Origin: Microbacterium oleivorans
Lineage (GTDB): Bacteria; Actinomycetota; Actinomycetes; Actinomycetales; Microbacteriaceae
Assembly: GCF_001691565.1 (NCBI RefSeq)
Contig: NZ_MAYO01000003.1
Location: forward strand, 372,001 to 436,000
Length of the DNA: 64,000 bases
Direction of reading: 5' to 3'
A program made the translations under genes and the position numbers. The notes under the pieces were generated by a model. It saw only the letters and a list, made by a program, of their open reading frames with translations, was not told the origin of the DNA and searched no databases. Positions within the stretch are counted from its first letter, which is position 1, and every line of letters begins with the position of its first letter. Positions 16,908 through 25,082 of the stretch are shown piece after piece.

Positions 16908-17669
16908 ATGTCGCAGCCCGTTCCCGCCGCATCCCTGACCGGCAAGACCGCCCTCGTCACCGGGTCGTCCCGAGGGATCGGTGCCGACACTGCGCGCTAC
17001 CTGGCGCAGGCGGGGGCGAACGTCGTCATCAACTTCCGCAACAAAGCCCCCCGCGCCGAGAAGCTGGCCGCCGAGCTCCGCGAGCTCGGAGTCGAGGTCC
17101 TGACCGTGGGCGCGGATCTCACCGACCCGGCATCCGTATCGGAGATGTTCTCGACGATCGCAGAGCGTTTCGGCTCGCTCGACATCCTGGTCTTGAACGC
17201 CTCGGGGGGCATGGAGGGCGGCATGGCCGAGGACTACGCCCTCACGCTGAACCGCGACGCACAGGTGGGCGCGCTCGAGGCGGCCCTCCCGCTGATCCCC
17301 GCCGGTGGCCGCGTCGTCTTCGTCACGAGCCACCAGGCGCACTTCATCCACACGACGCCGACGATGCCCGAGTACGAGCCTGTCGCGCGCTCGAAGCGCG
17401 CCGGCGAGGACGCGCTCCGGGAGCGGATCCCGGCGCTCACCGAGAAGGGCATCGAGTTCGTGGTGGTCTCCGGCGACATGATCGAGGGCACCATCACCGC
17501 GACGCTGCTCGAGCGCGCCAACCCGGGCGCTATCGCCGAGCGCCGGGAGAGCGCAGGCAAGCTCTACAACGTGTCGGAGTTCGCCGCCGAGGTTGCGCGC
17601 GCAGCCGTTGAACCCGTCCCGGCCGACAACACCCGCCTCATCGGCGACACCGCGTCGTTCGGAGCGTGA
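16908..17669 (+). CDS. SDR family oxidoreductase with altered catalytic motif
   Basis: Short-chain dehydrogenase/reductase fold of 253 residues. The NAD(P)-binding motif TGSSRGIG lies at about 20-27, with the cofactor-region Asp in GADLTDP and the NAG-like NASGG at about 97-101. The catalytic Ser is plausible in VFVTSH. Where most SDRs have YxxSK, this protein reads VARSK, with the nearest Tyr three residues earlier (EYEPVARSKRAG), so the catalytic Tyr appears replaced. The start ATG 16908 has GGAGAG upstream, and a -10-like TAGGCT lies at 16848-16853. It is divergent from the NfeD operon. Substrate unknown; it may be a weak or regulatory member. Confidence 0.85.
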   Translation: MSQPVPAASLTGKTALVTGSSRGIGADTARYLAQAGANVVINFRNKAPRAEKLAAELRELGVEVLTVGADLTDPASVSEMFSTIAERFGSLDILVLNASGGMEGGMAEDYALTLNRDAQVGALEAALPLIPAGGRVVFVTSHQAHFIHTTPTMPEYEPVARSKRAGEDALRERIPALTEKGIEFVVVSGDMIEGTITATLLERANPGAIAERRESAGKLYNVSEFAAEVARAAVEPVPADNTRLIGDTASFGA

Positions 17670-17684
17670 GCGACGACCCTGGGA

Positions 17685-18617
17685 TCAGACCCCCGGGCTG
17701 AGCAGCACCACGACGAGGAACAAGACGGGCACGCAGCCGATCGTCGTCAGGAACACCGTGTCACGCGCGATCGTCTGCCCGACCGTGTACCGCTGGGCGT
17801 AGTTGAAGACGTTCTGTGCCGTGGGAAGCGCGGCCAGGACCGTCACGACGAGGACCTCGGCGGGGGAGAGGCCGAAGGCGAACCGCGACAGAAGCCATGC
17901 CGCCAATGGCATGAGCACGAGCTTCAACGTCGTCGCGAGCAGGATGTCACGGCGGCGGCCTGGTGTTCCGAGCACGCGCTGCCCGTTGAGCGAGATGCCG
18001 TAGCTGATCAGCAGCACCGGTACGGCGGCCCCCGCGACCAACTCCAGCGGATCGATGACGACCGGGGGGAGCGGGATGCCGGTGGCCGACACGATCGTGC
18101 CGAGGACGGAGCCGACCACGATGGGGTTGGAGATGGTCCGACGCAGAATCGGCCACGGCCGTCGCCGTCCGTCCGTCGTGAGCGCTTCGAAGACGGCCAT
18201 GACGATGGGGGTCAGGACGAGGAGCTGGAACAGGATGACGGGGGCCGGGTAAGCCGCACTCCCGAGGAGATAGAGCGACAGCGGGATGCCGATGTTGTTG
18301 GAGTTCACCTGACCCGCGGACAGCACACCGATGAGCACCTCACCCGCGGGTCTGCGCCAGACGAACCTCGAGACGACGCCGAAGACGGCGAAAACCGTCA
18401 CGGCGGCCAGCGCCGAGACCGGAAGGAGTGCGGAGAAGAGGGTCCCGACGTCGGCCTGGGCGAGTACGACGAAGAGGAGGAAGGGGCTGAGGACGAAGAA
18501 CGTCAATCGGCTGAGGACCTGAGAACCGGTCGGGCCGAGAAGGTCTATGCGTCCGATGATCCACCCGACGAGGATGGCGACTCCGATCACGACGAATCCG
18601 GTCAGCACCTCGAGCAC
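17685..18617 (-). CDS. AEC family transporter (auxin efflux carrier-like)
   Basis: Membrane carrier of 310 residues with about ten hydrophobic helices arranged in two repeats of five, as in the AEC/BART superfamily. Family sequences include GWIIGRIDLLGPTGSQVLSRLTFFVLSPFLLF in the first repeat and QVNSNNIGIPLSLYLLG and LPTAQNVFNYAQRY in the broken helices. Members export organic acids, amino-acid derivatives or auxin-like compounds; substrate not predictable. The start is the leaderless GTG at 18617. It converges on the SDR gene and is divergent from the DUF2975 operon. Confidence 0.9.
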   Translation of the reverse strand: MLEVLTGFVVIGVAILVGWIIGRIDLLGPTGSQVLSRLTFFVLSPFLLFVVLAQADVGTLFSALLPVSALAAVTVFAVFGVVSRFVWRRPAGEVLIGVLSAGQVNSNNIGIPLSLYLLGSAAYPAPVILFQLLVLTPIVMAVFEALTTDGRRRPWPILRRTISNPIVVGSVLGTIVSATGIPLPPVVIDPLELVAGAAVPVLLISYGISLNGQRVLGTPGRRRDILLATTLKLVLMPLAAWLLSRFAFGLSPAEVLVVTVLAALPTAQNVFNYAQRYTVGQTIARDTVFLTTIGCVPVLFLVVVLLSPGV

Positions 18618-18629
18618 GACTCGAGCCTA
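18618..18629 (-). promoter_or_regulatory. Predicted leaderless promoter, -10 box of AEC gene
   Basis: TAGGCT (18629-18624, minus) ends 6 bases before the GTG at 18617. Confidence 0.5.
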
Positions 18630-18643
18630 CGTCCCGACATCTC

Positions 18644-18681
18644 TTGTCGGACAACCTGCGAGGATATATCGTTTTTCGATA
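18644..18681 (+). promoter_or_regulatory. Promoter with operator-like dyad upstream of DUF2975-XRE operon
   Basis: TTGTCG at 18644-18649, a 17-base spacer, then TATCGT at 18667-18672 form a convincing -35/-10 pair. The -10 box is part of a perfect inverted repeat TATCG-N5-CGATA (18667-18681), and the -35 box lies in another, TTGTC-G-GACAA (18644-18654). The small XRE protein encoded downstream is the obvious candidate to bind and autoregulate here. Confidence 0.5.
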
Positions 18682-18702
18682 GATCCACATCGAAGGGCAA
18701 TC

Positions 18703-19167
18703 ATGAGTCGCACCACGATCGTCACCCTGCGCGCCGCGATCGCGTTGTCCCTGTCCGGCTCGTTGGCGATCCAGGTCCTCATCCTGCCCGCTGTCTGGCG
18801 CGACCTCTCGGGCGCTGCACCGGCCTGGCGGATCACCTCGGTAGCCATCGTCGGGCTGTGGCTGGCCTGTCTGCAGGTCGTCGCGATCTGCATCTGGAGG
18901 CTCGTGTCGATGGCCGCCGATGACGCCGTCTTCTCCGTGGGTGCATTCCGCTTCGTGAACGTCGTGATCGCGGCGATCTCGGTCGCGGCGATCCTCACTG
19001 CGGGGTTTGCGACACTCCTGGTACCGGGCGAGGTGGCGCCGGGGGTCGTCGGGATCATCTACGGGGCGGCACTGGCCACCGGAGGAGTGGCACTCGTCGT
19101 CGTGGTGATGAAGTCGCTCCTTCGCAAGGCCATCGAGATGCGATCCGAACTTGACGAGGTGGTCTGA
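18703..19167 (+). CDS. DUF2975 family membrane protein
   Basis: Integral membrane protein of 154 residues with four hydrophobic segments (about 10-30, 44-66, 82-105, 115-138). The cytoplasmic-loop motif VSMAADDAVFSVGAFRFVNVV is typical of DUF2975. Function unknown in the family; it is commonly paired with a very small YozG-like XRE regulator, as here, where the TGA shares its last base with the ATG of that gene. The ATG at 18703 follows GAAGGGC about 4-10 bases upstream. The frame is open further upstream, but that part overlaps the promoter dyads. Confidence 0.85.
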   Translation: MSRTTIVTLRAAIALSLSGSLAIQVLILPAVWRDLSGAAPAWRITSVAIVGLWLACLQVVAICIWRLVSMAADDAVFSVGAFRFVNVVIAAISVAAILTAGFATLLVPGEVAPGVVGIIYGAALATGGVALVVVVMKSLLRKAIEMRSELDEVV

Positions 19168-19388
19168 TGCCCATCGTCGTCGACATCGACGTCATGCTCG
19201 CGCGTCGGAAGATGGCCGTGGGCGACCTGGCTGCTCGCATCGGAATCACGCCCGCGAACCTCGCGGTGCTGAAGAACGGGCGCGCGAAAGCGGTGCGCTT
19301 CACGACCCTGGACGCCCTGTGCGAGGTGTTGGAGTGCCAACCCGGCGACCTGCTGCGCTGGGAGCCCGCCGAGGATGCCGATGGCTGA
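19167..19388 (+). CDS. Small XRE/Cro-type helix-turn-helix regulator (YozG-like)
   Basis: DNA-binding protein of 73 residues made almost only of a Cro/C1 helix-turn-helix: MLARRKMAVGDLAARIGITPANLAVLKNG, followed by the typical YozG-like end FTTLDALCEVLECQPGDLLRWEP. Such proteins accompany DUF2975 membrane proteins. The start at 19167 shares a base with the DUF2975 stop. The 3' end overlaps the next gene by 14 bases. It probably binds the dyad TATCG-N5-CGATA upstream of the operon (inference). Confidence 0.9.
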   Translation: MPIVVDIDVMLARRKMAVGDLAARIGITPANLAVLKNGRAKAVRFTTLDALCEVLECQPGDLLRWEPAEDADG

Positions 19389-20400
19389 CGCGCGACGCGT
19401 GGCCGTCGGCATCCGAGTCCTCACAGCGGTGGTGGCGATTCTCATCGCCGGGGCCATGACTGCTGTCGCAGTGTCGACGAGCGAGGAAGGTGGGGACACG
19501 ACGGTTCTCGTGGGGACGCTGGACTCGCCTCAGATCCTGGCCGTCCTCATCCTGCTGGGCTTCATCGACCTCGCCGTCCTCGCCTTCAGCCTGCGAGCGA
19601 CGAGGATCGCGGGGCGCGCGGCCGTGATCGGGGCGAGGGTCGTCGCAACCGGAGCGGTGGTCGTCGCCGGCGCGGGTGTGTTCCTGGCGACGTTCCCGAC
19701 CACCGTCGTGTCACCCCTCATCGATGATGACGGATGCGACACCGGCTACATCATCCGCGAGGAGAACCATTGGCTGTCGAGCTCAAGCTCGCTGTACCGC
19801 ATGGACGGTCTCGTTGCGACGCGGGTGGCCGCGATCTCGAACGCGGATGGCGGGACGCCGTTCCAGGATGGCGCGTACGGCGTTTCGGAGGCGGACGGGA
19901 GTCTCCGGGTCTCGACGACCACGGCGGGCGATGGCGTGGCCGTGCCTGAGTTGACGGGGCGCGTGCCGGAGTGTGGGAAGACGCGTCCGACGTTCCAGGC
20001 GGACCGTCCGACGCCGACGCCGACTGCGCCGACACCGGTCAGTCTGGAACGCGCCGAAGCGGAGCTGGAACGCATGTACGCGGCGACACTCGCTACGGTT
20101 CCCGGAGCCGTCGGCACGGACGGCCGCGCCGTGGCGTCGTCCGCGCCCACGCGGACGACGTGCGATCGCGGCGCCTCGCAATCGGTGCTGACGTTCGCGT
20201 TGACGACAGAGGACAACGCGACGTCACTGACGAAGATCCTTGCGGCGTGGGATGCCGCCGGTTACGAGATCGATCGTGCGATCCAGACGGACGTCCGATT
20301 CGATCCAGTCACGACGGTCACCCTCCGTATCGCCGACCGTTCGACGATCGACGAGACGATCCACGGCGAGATCACCACAGGATGTCTCGCAGATAGATAA
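19375..20400 (+). CDS. Unrecognised membrane-anchored protein
   Basis: Protein of 341 residues (339 if the second ATG at 19381 is used) with no family I recognise. Three hydrophobic helices lie at about 12-34, 52-72 and 80-106. After them comes a region with isolated Cys residues (DDDGCDTGYII, PECGK), a Thr/Pro-rich linker (about 205-225) and a C-terminal alpha/beta-like domain (about 228-341) with paired-looking Cys in RTTCDRGA and TTGCLADR. The layout suggests an extracytoplasmic two-part domain that may be disulphide-bonded. It overlaps the XRE gene by 14 bases and is therefore part of the DUF2975-XRE operon, possibly sensing or responding with it. Confidence 0.7.
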   Translation: MPMADARRVAVGIRVLTAVVAILIAGAMTAVAVSTSEEGGDTTVLVGTLDSPQILAVLILLGFIDLAVLAFSLRATRIAGRAAVIGARVVATGAVVVAGAGVFLATFPTTVVSPLIDDDGCDTGYIIREENHWLSSSSSLYRMDGLVATRVAAISNADGGTPFQDGAYGVSEADGSLRVSTTTAGDGVAVPELTGRVPECGKTRPTFQADRPTPTPTAPTPVSLERAEAELERMYAATLATVPGAVGTDGRAVASSAPTRTTCDRGASQSVLTFALTTEDNATSLTKILAAWDAAGYEIDRAIQTDVRFDPVTTVTLRIADRSTIDETIHGEITTGCLADR

Positions 20401-20548
20401 GACATCCGATAATGCACATTATGTCAACTCGACCGGCGTTCATGTGCGGGAACACTCCCCATCGAAGTCGGGATACCCGTTGCGATGAGCCGGGTCGACG
20501 CCGCAGTCGGAGACGGGGACGTCCTCGTTCCGGCGAGGTGTCCGGCAG

Positions 20549-21778
20549 CTAGAGTGCGAGCGGCAACCGCGTCGTGGACAGGCCGACGTCGCCGAGGAAC
20601 CGCTCGAACGCGAGCGTCGCCATACCGATCGCCACCGAGCTGCCCCGCACCGTCGACACCCCGAGGTCTACGGGCGCCGTCGCGCCCACCGGTGCTCGCC
20701 GCTGAAGCTCGAGCTTGGTCGGCTCGACCAGGTCGTCGCCCAACGTCCACGCGGTCCAGCCGGTGAGCATCAGGACTTCGGGGTCGATGATCGCCGCCAG
20801 GTCACCGAGCGCGACGCCCAGGTAATGAGCGGTCCGTGCCAGCACGTCGTCGACGACAGGATCTCCCCCCGGTTGCCGGTGCGCGCTCGCAAGGCCATCG
20901 ATGAACTCGCGCTGCGGGACGACGGCCAGCGCATGATCCGGTGCGATCTCGCGGAGGGTCACTTGGATGCCGGGCGCACCGACGTACGCCTCGACGCACC
21001 CCTGTCGGCCGCACCGGCAGGTCCGACCGTCGAGGACGAGGACGGCGTGCCCCCACTCCCCTGCGCTGTGCGTCGCGCCGCGGAGGATCTTGCCCTCCAG
21101 GACGATGCCGGCACCGACGCCCGTACCGAGGTTGGCGATCACCATGGACGCGGCCGTCCGTCCGCGGCCGAACCAGAGTTCCGCCGTCGCGATCGCCTTC
21201 AGGGGGTTCTCCACGACGAGCGGCAGGCCGATGCGCTCGCGCAGTTGTCGGAGCACTTCCACGTTCCGGGCGGCCCAGCGCGGCGCCACGGCATCCGCTG
21301 ATTCCTCAGCGCTGATGAGACCGGGCAGAGCGATTCCGGCGCCGAGGACCCGCTCACGTTCGATCGCCGTCTCGCGCAACGCGGTGTCAACGGCCCGAAC
21401 GATGCTCTCGGTCACACTCGTCGCCGACGGCAGGCTCTCGTCCATCGGCACCTCGACGGATCCGACCTCCTCGAGGCTGGCATCGAAGACGATCGCGCGT
21501 ACGTACGTCTCGGCGACGTCGATACCGAGAATCCGGCCGCGTTCCCCATTGACGCGAAGCATCGTGGTCGGCCTTCCGGCCCCGAGCGCGGAGCTTCCGG
21601 CATCCACCACCAGGCCCTCACCGCGCAGTTCCTGAATGATCGTCGCCACCGTGGCGACGCTCAGCCCGGTCGTCTGGGCGAGCTCGTTGCGGGTCGACGT
21701 GCCCGCAGACAACAACCCGTGGAGAACGTCCAGCCGCGACTCGCTGCGGATGTCCCGCGACGACCTCTTACCGACCAC
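20549..21778 (-). CDS. ROK family transcriptional regulator (ROK1)
   Basis: Sugar-responsive repressor of 409 residues in the NagC/Mlc/XylR group. An N-terminal winged helix-turn-helix (about 18-62, STRNELAQTTGLSVATVATIIQELRGEGL) precedes a ROK sugar-kinase-like domain. The ligand and zinc sites are intact: GEWGHAVL with its His, and CRCGRQGCVE. The ATP-binding glycine motif is degenerate (GIDVAETYVRA), so it is a regulator rather than a kinase. The GTG at 21778 has GAGAGGA upstream. It is divergent from the sugar ABC operon, which it probably controls. It closely resembles the second ROK protein encoded at 25083-26375. Confidence 0.92.
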   Translation of the reverse strand: MVGKRSSRDIRSESRLDVLHGLLSAGTSTRNELAQTTGLSVATVATIIQELRGEGLVVDAGSSALGAGRPTTMLRVNGERGRILGIDVAETYVRAIVFDASLEEVGSVEVPMDESLPSATSVTESIVRAVDTALRETAIERERVLGAGIALPGLISAEESADAVAPRWAARNVEVLRQLRERIGLPLVVENPLKAIATAELWFGRGRTAASMVIANLGTGVGAGIVLEGKILRGATHSAGEWGHAVLVLDGRTCRCGRQGCVEAYVGAPGIQVTLREIAPDHALAVVPQREFIDGLASAHRQPGGDPVVDDVLARTAHYLGVALGDLAAIIDPEVLMLTGWTAWTLGDDLVEPTKLELQRRAPVGATAPVDLGVSTVRGSSVAIGMATLAFERFLGDVGLSTTRLPLAL

Positions 21779-21862
21779 AGCGTCCTCTCTTCTGCGTCCG
21801 CGTCATCACGCGCGAGCGCATGCCTGAATACTGCCAGACGGAGCACAGTTTGATATCGGGGG

Positions 21863-21900
21863 TAGACCACTCCTTCTTTTAACCATTAGATTAAGGGCGA
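21863..21900 (+). promoter_or_regulatory. Candidate promoter of the sugar ABC operon with AT-rich partial dyad
   Basis: TAGACC (21863-21868), an 18-base spacer and TAGATT (21887-21892) are a plausible promoter. The AT-rich stretch CTTTTAACCATTAGATTAAGG (21875-21896 region) has a partial dyad (TTAA on both sides) and stands out from its GC-rich surroundings, as ROK operators do. Low confidence. Confidence 0.35.
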
Positions 21901-21966
21901 TCGGTGCGACGGCGGACCGATCGGACACCCGTATCGCCGTCACCATCCCGCAGAGAGGCGAGAAGG

Positions 21967-23211
21967 ATGACATCCCAGAAGCGACGCAAGCTCGCAGTCA
22001 CAGCAGCACTCCTCAGCGCATCCGCGCTGTTGATCTCCGGATGCTCGAGCGGCGCGGGCGGCGGTGCAGACGGCCCGATCACGCAGTTCTACCACCAGTA
22101 CGGTGAAGACGGCGTCCAGGACGCCGTCAACCGCTGGGCCGACGACTACAAGGACGCCAAGATCGACCTGCAGTGGGTCGAGGGTGACTACGCCCAGCGC
22201 GTCAACGCCCTCCTCGCCTCGGGCCGCGGCGTCGACCTGTTCGAATACAACGCGATCAACGTCGAGGCAGCCCGACAGGGTCAGTACGCAGATATGACGG
22301 ACATCGTCGAGCCTGTCAAGGACGACATCCTCCCGATCGCCCTCAAGCCCGTCACGATCGACGGCAAGTACTACGGCATCCCGATGATCACCGATGCGCA
22401 GCTCTTCGTCTACCGGCCCTCCATGTTCAAGGAGGCCGGCGTCGAGGTCCCCAAGACGTGGGACGAGCTCGTCGAGGCAGCCAAGAAGCTCACGAACGCC
22501 GACCACAAGGGCCTGTTCCTCGGCAACGACGGTGGCGCGGGCATCCTCGCCGCCAACCTGCCGCCGGCGGCCCCCGGCGGCATCATCAACGACGAGAACA
22601 CCAAGGTCTCGCTCGACTCGCCGCAGCTCGCCGATGCCCTGACCTCGGCGCACGACCTCTACGACTCGGGCTCGCTCCTGATGGGTGCACCGACCGACTG
22701 GTGGGACCCGACGTCCTTCATCGCCGGCGATGTCGCGATCAGCTGGCAGGGTCTGTGGGCCATCCCCGCCCTCAAGAAGGCGCTCGGCGACGACGTCGGC
22801 GCGTTCGCGGTCCCGGCGCTCGAAGGCGGACAGCCCATCGTCGGCGTCTCGCAGTGGAACGAGATGGTGGCCGGTAAGTCGGGCAAGATCGAGAAGGCGA
22901 AGGAGATCGCCAAGAAGCAGTGGATCGACGACACCGACTGGCAGATCGAGTTCAGCACCAAGTACGGATTCCACATCCCGCCGCTGAAGTCCGCGCGCGA
23001 GCAGGCCAAGAGCCTCGGTGACGGCATCGCGAAGGACATCGTCGACCTGACCACCGAATACGGCTGGACCGGCGGTCCCTACTACACGCCCGCAATGAGC
23101 ACCGCGCTCACCGACGCCGTCAACCGCATCGTCGTCGAAGGCGCGGACGCGAAGTCCGAGCTGGCGGCGGCTCAGACCACGATGCAGGGCATGCTGGACG
23201 CACTCCAGTGA
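21967..23211 (+). CDS. Extracellular sugar-binding lipoprotein (ABC transporter, SBP family 1)
   Basis: Substrate-binding lipoprotein of 414 residues. A Lys/Arg start, hydrophobic helix and lipobox LLISG-Cys26 place it on the outer face of the membrane, anchored by Lgt. The mature protein has family-1 binding-protein features: an early YHQYGEDGVQDAVNRW, RVNALLASGRGVDLFEYN, YYGIPMITDAQLFVYRPSMFKEAG, and FIAGDVAISWQGLWAIPAL. The ATG at 21967 follows GAGAAGG. The open frame upstream lies in the leader. First gene of an operon with two permeases, a ROK regulator and a GH27 enzyme, so its ligand is likely a plant-derived oligosaccharide. Confidence 0.93.
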   Translation: MTSQKRRKLAVTAALLSASALLISGCSSGAGGGADGPITQFYHQYGEDGVQDAVNRWADDYKDAKIDLQWVEGDYAQRVNALLASGRGVDLFEYNAINVEAARQGQYADMTDIVEPVKDDILPIALKPVTIDGKYYGIPMITDAQLFVYRPSMFKEAGVEVPKTWDELVEAAKKLTNADHKGLFLGNDGGAGILAANLPPAAPGGIINDENTKVSLDSPQLADALTSAHDLYDSGSLLMGAPTDWWDPTSFIAGDVAISWQGLWAIPALKKALGDDVGAFAVPALEGGQPIVGVSQWNEMVAGKSGKIEKAKEIAKKQWIDDTDWQIEFSTKYGFHIPPLKSAREQAKSLGDGIAKDIVDLTTEYGWTGGPYYTPAMSTALTDAVNRIVVEGADAKSELAAAQTTMQGMLDALQ

Positions 23212-24215
23212 CTCAGCTCAACACTCCGGTGGCCCGGGTCTCAGACCCGGGCCACCGGCCCACTCCCCCGCCGTCCGTGCCGAGGCGCCGGCGTCCGATC
23301 CGAGGCACCCGCCGTGCCTTCTGGCTCTTCGTCAGCCCGTTCTTCATCGGCTTGCTGATCTTCAGCATCATCGCGCTGTTCTGGGGCTTCTATCTCAGCT
23401 TCACGCGCGCCGTCGCGACCATCACGCCCACCGACTTCGTCGGATTCGACAACTACGTCTCGCTGCTGACCGACCCGAGCTTCCTGTCGTCGCTCCTGTC
23501 GTTCACCGTGTTCGCGATCCTCGTCGTGCCGACCACCCTCGTGGTCTCGCTGGCTTTGGCGATGCTGGTGGCGAACCTCCCCGTGGCGCGTGCCTTCTTC
23601 CGCTCCGTCTTCTTCCTGCCGACCGCGTTCTCGTACGTCATCGCGTCCCTGATCTGGAAGCTCGGCATCTTCAGCGGATCGACGTCGTCGGTCGCCAACT
23701 CGGTGCTCTCGTCGCTCGGTCTCCCCACCGTGGACGCCTGGCTGACCCAGTCGCCCTACTACTGGGTCGTCATCGTGAGCGTCCGCCTGTGGCTCCAGGT
23801 CGGCTTCTACATGCTGCTGTTCATCGCGGGACTCCAGCGGATCCCCGAAACCTTGTACGAGGCGGCTGCGATCGACGGCCTGTCACGAGGTCCGCGGCGA
23901 TTCTTCGCGATCACCTGGCCCCAGCTCCGTCCCACGACGGCGGCCGTGATGCTCCTCCTTCTGGTGGCGGCCTTCCAGGCGTTCGACGAGTTCTACAACC
24001 TCGTGCGAACGATCCCCTCGGTCCGCCCGCCACTTCTCTACATCTACAACCTCTCGTTCCAGCAACTCGACTACGGAAAGGGCTCCGCGGGCGCGTTCGT
24101 CGTCACGGCGATCGTCGTACTCGTCGCCCTCGTGCAGTCGCGCTTCTTCGGATTCGGTGCCGCTGACGAGACGAAGGCTCCGCGCCGCGGCGCCCGGAAG
24201 GGACGTGCCTCATGA
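23208..24215 (+). CDS. Sugar ABC transporter permease (MalF-like)
   Basis: Inner-membrane permease of 335 residues with six transmembrane helices. The binding-protein-dependent signature loop EAAAIDGLSRGPRRFFAITWPQL lies near 220-245. A Pro/Arg-rich cytoplasmic N-terminus precedes the first helix (about 42-68). The GTG start at 23208 overlaps the binding-protein stop as GTGA, and the stop overlaps the next permease as ATGA. Its ATPase partner is not encoded here. Confidence 0.93.
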   Translation: MTQLNTPVARVSDPGHRPTPPPSVPRRRRPIRGTRRAFWLFVSPFFIGLLIFSIIALFWGFYLSFTRAVATITPTDFVGFDNYVSLLTDPSFLSSLLSFTVFAILVVPTTLVVSLALAMLVANLPVARAFFRSVFFLPTAFSYVIASLIWKLGIFSGSTSSVANSVLSSLGLPTVDAWLTQSPYYWVVIVSVRLWLQVGFYMLLFIAGLQRIPETLYEAAAIDGLSRGPRRFFAITWPQLRPTTAAVMLLLLVAAFQAFDEFYNLVRTIPSVRPPLLYIYNLSFQQLDYGKGSAGAFVVTAIVVLVALVQSRFFGFGAADETKAPRRGARKGRAS

Positions 24216-25060
24216 GTGTCGTCGGAAACCCCGTACGAAAGCGCGTCGAGTTGACGCTGCGCTACGCCGTGCTCATCGTCCTCGCTCTCCTGTTCCTCCT
24301 GCCGCTGTACGTCATGATCAAGACGGCGGTCTCACAGCCGGAAGATGTCACCTCGAAGACCTTCGTGTGGTGGCCCTCGGACCCCAACTGGGGCAAGTTC
24401 GCCGAGATCTTCGCCGACGAACGGTTCGGCCAGTCACTCATGACCTCGGCGATCATGGCCGTCTCGATGACCGTGGGCCAGATCGTCATCGGCGCCCTCG
24501 CCGGGTACGGGCTCGCCCGCATCCCGAACCGGGCCTCGAAGCCGCTCCTGGCGCTGACGGTGACGATGCTCCTCATCCCGAGCGCCACGACGTTCCTGCC
24601 GAACTACCTGATCGTCTCGTGGCTGGGATGGACCGAGAGCTTGCAGGGCATCGTCATCCCGACGCTCTTCACGGCGTTCAACGTCTTCCTCTTCCGGCAG
24701 TTCTTCATCTCGTTCCCCAAGGAACTGGAAGAGGCGGGAAAGCTCGACGGACTCGGGTACATCGGCACCTTCGTGCGGGTCGTCCTCCCCAACTCGCTCG
24801 CCTTCGCCGCAGCGCTGACGGTGCTCGGTTTCCTCGGCGCCTGGAACGCGTTCCTCTGGCCGCTCGTGGTGGCGGGCACCGGCTTCGGCGCGCTCACGGT
24901 GCAGGTCTACCTGTCGTCGTTCATCACGGCGCAGACCTTCGACTACACCGGGCTGTTCGCCGCCGGGTTCCTCGCCTCCATTCCCGTCCTGCTCGTCTTC
25001 ATCCTGCTGCAGCGGTGGCTGCTGCGCGGTGTCGCGGAGACCGGCCTCGGGGGCTCCTGA
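24212..25060 (+). CDS. Sugar ABC transporter permease (MalG-like)
   Basis: Second inner-membrane permease, 282 residues with six helices. The coupling-loop motif EEAGKLDGLGYIGTFVRVVLPNS lies near 170-195, and a short LPSA/LIPSATTFLPNYLI stretch is typical of MalG-type partners. The ATG at 24212 overlaps the MalF-like stop. No ATPase gene follows; the next gene, 22 bases on, is a ROK regulator. The transporter probably borrows a shared MsmX/MsiK-type ATPase. Confidence 0.93.
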   Translation: MSVVGNPVRKRVELTLRYAVLIVLALLFLLPLYVMIKTAVSQPEDVTSKTFVWWPSDPNWGKFAEIFADERFGQSLMTSAIMAVSMTVGQIVIGALAGYGLARIPNRASKPLLALTVTMLLIPSATTFLPNYLIVSWLGWTESLQGIVIPTLFTAFNVFLFRQFFISFPKELEEAGKLDGLGYIGTFVRVVLPNSLAFAAALTVLGFLGAWNAFLWPLVVAGTGFGALTVQVYLSSFITAQTFDYTGLFAAGFLASIPVLLVFILLQRWLLRGVAETGLGGS

Positions 25061-25082
25061 GCCCCGCTCGGGTCTGTGACCT

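Noticed and set aside
16305..17351. N-terminal extension of the SPFH protein by several hundred residues
   Set aside because: It is antisense or out of frame over NfeD and the SDR gene; the ATGA overlap at 16301-16304 gives the natural start.
20401..20548. Possible remnant gene or operator between the unknown membrane gene and ROK1
   Set aside because: A minus-strand frame ending at 20440 contains a curious SDCGVDP...DFDGEC stretch, and ATAATG-CA-CATTAT forms a dyad at about 20410-20423, but both lie at the convergent ends of two genes, there is no start codon context, and neither could be tied to a family.
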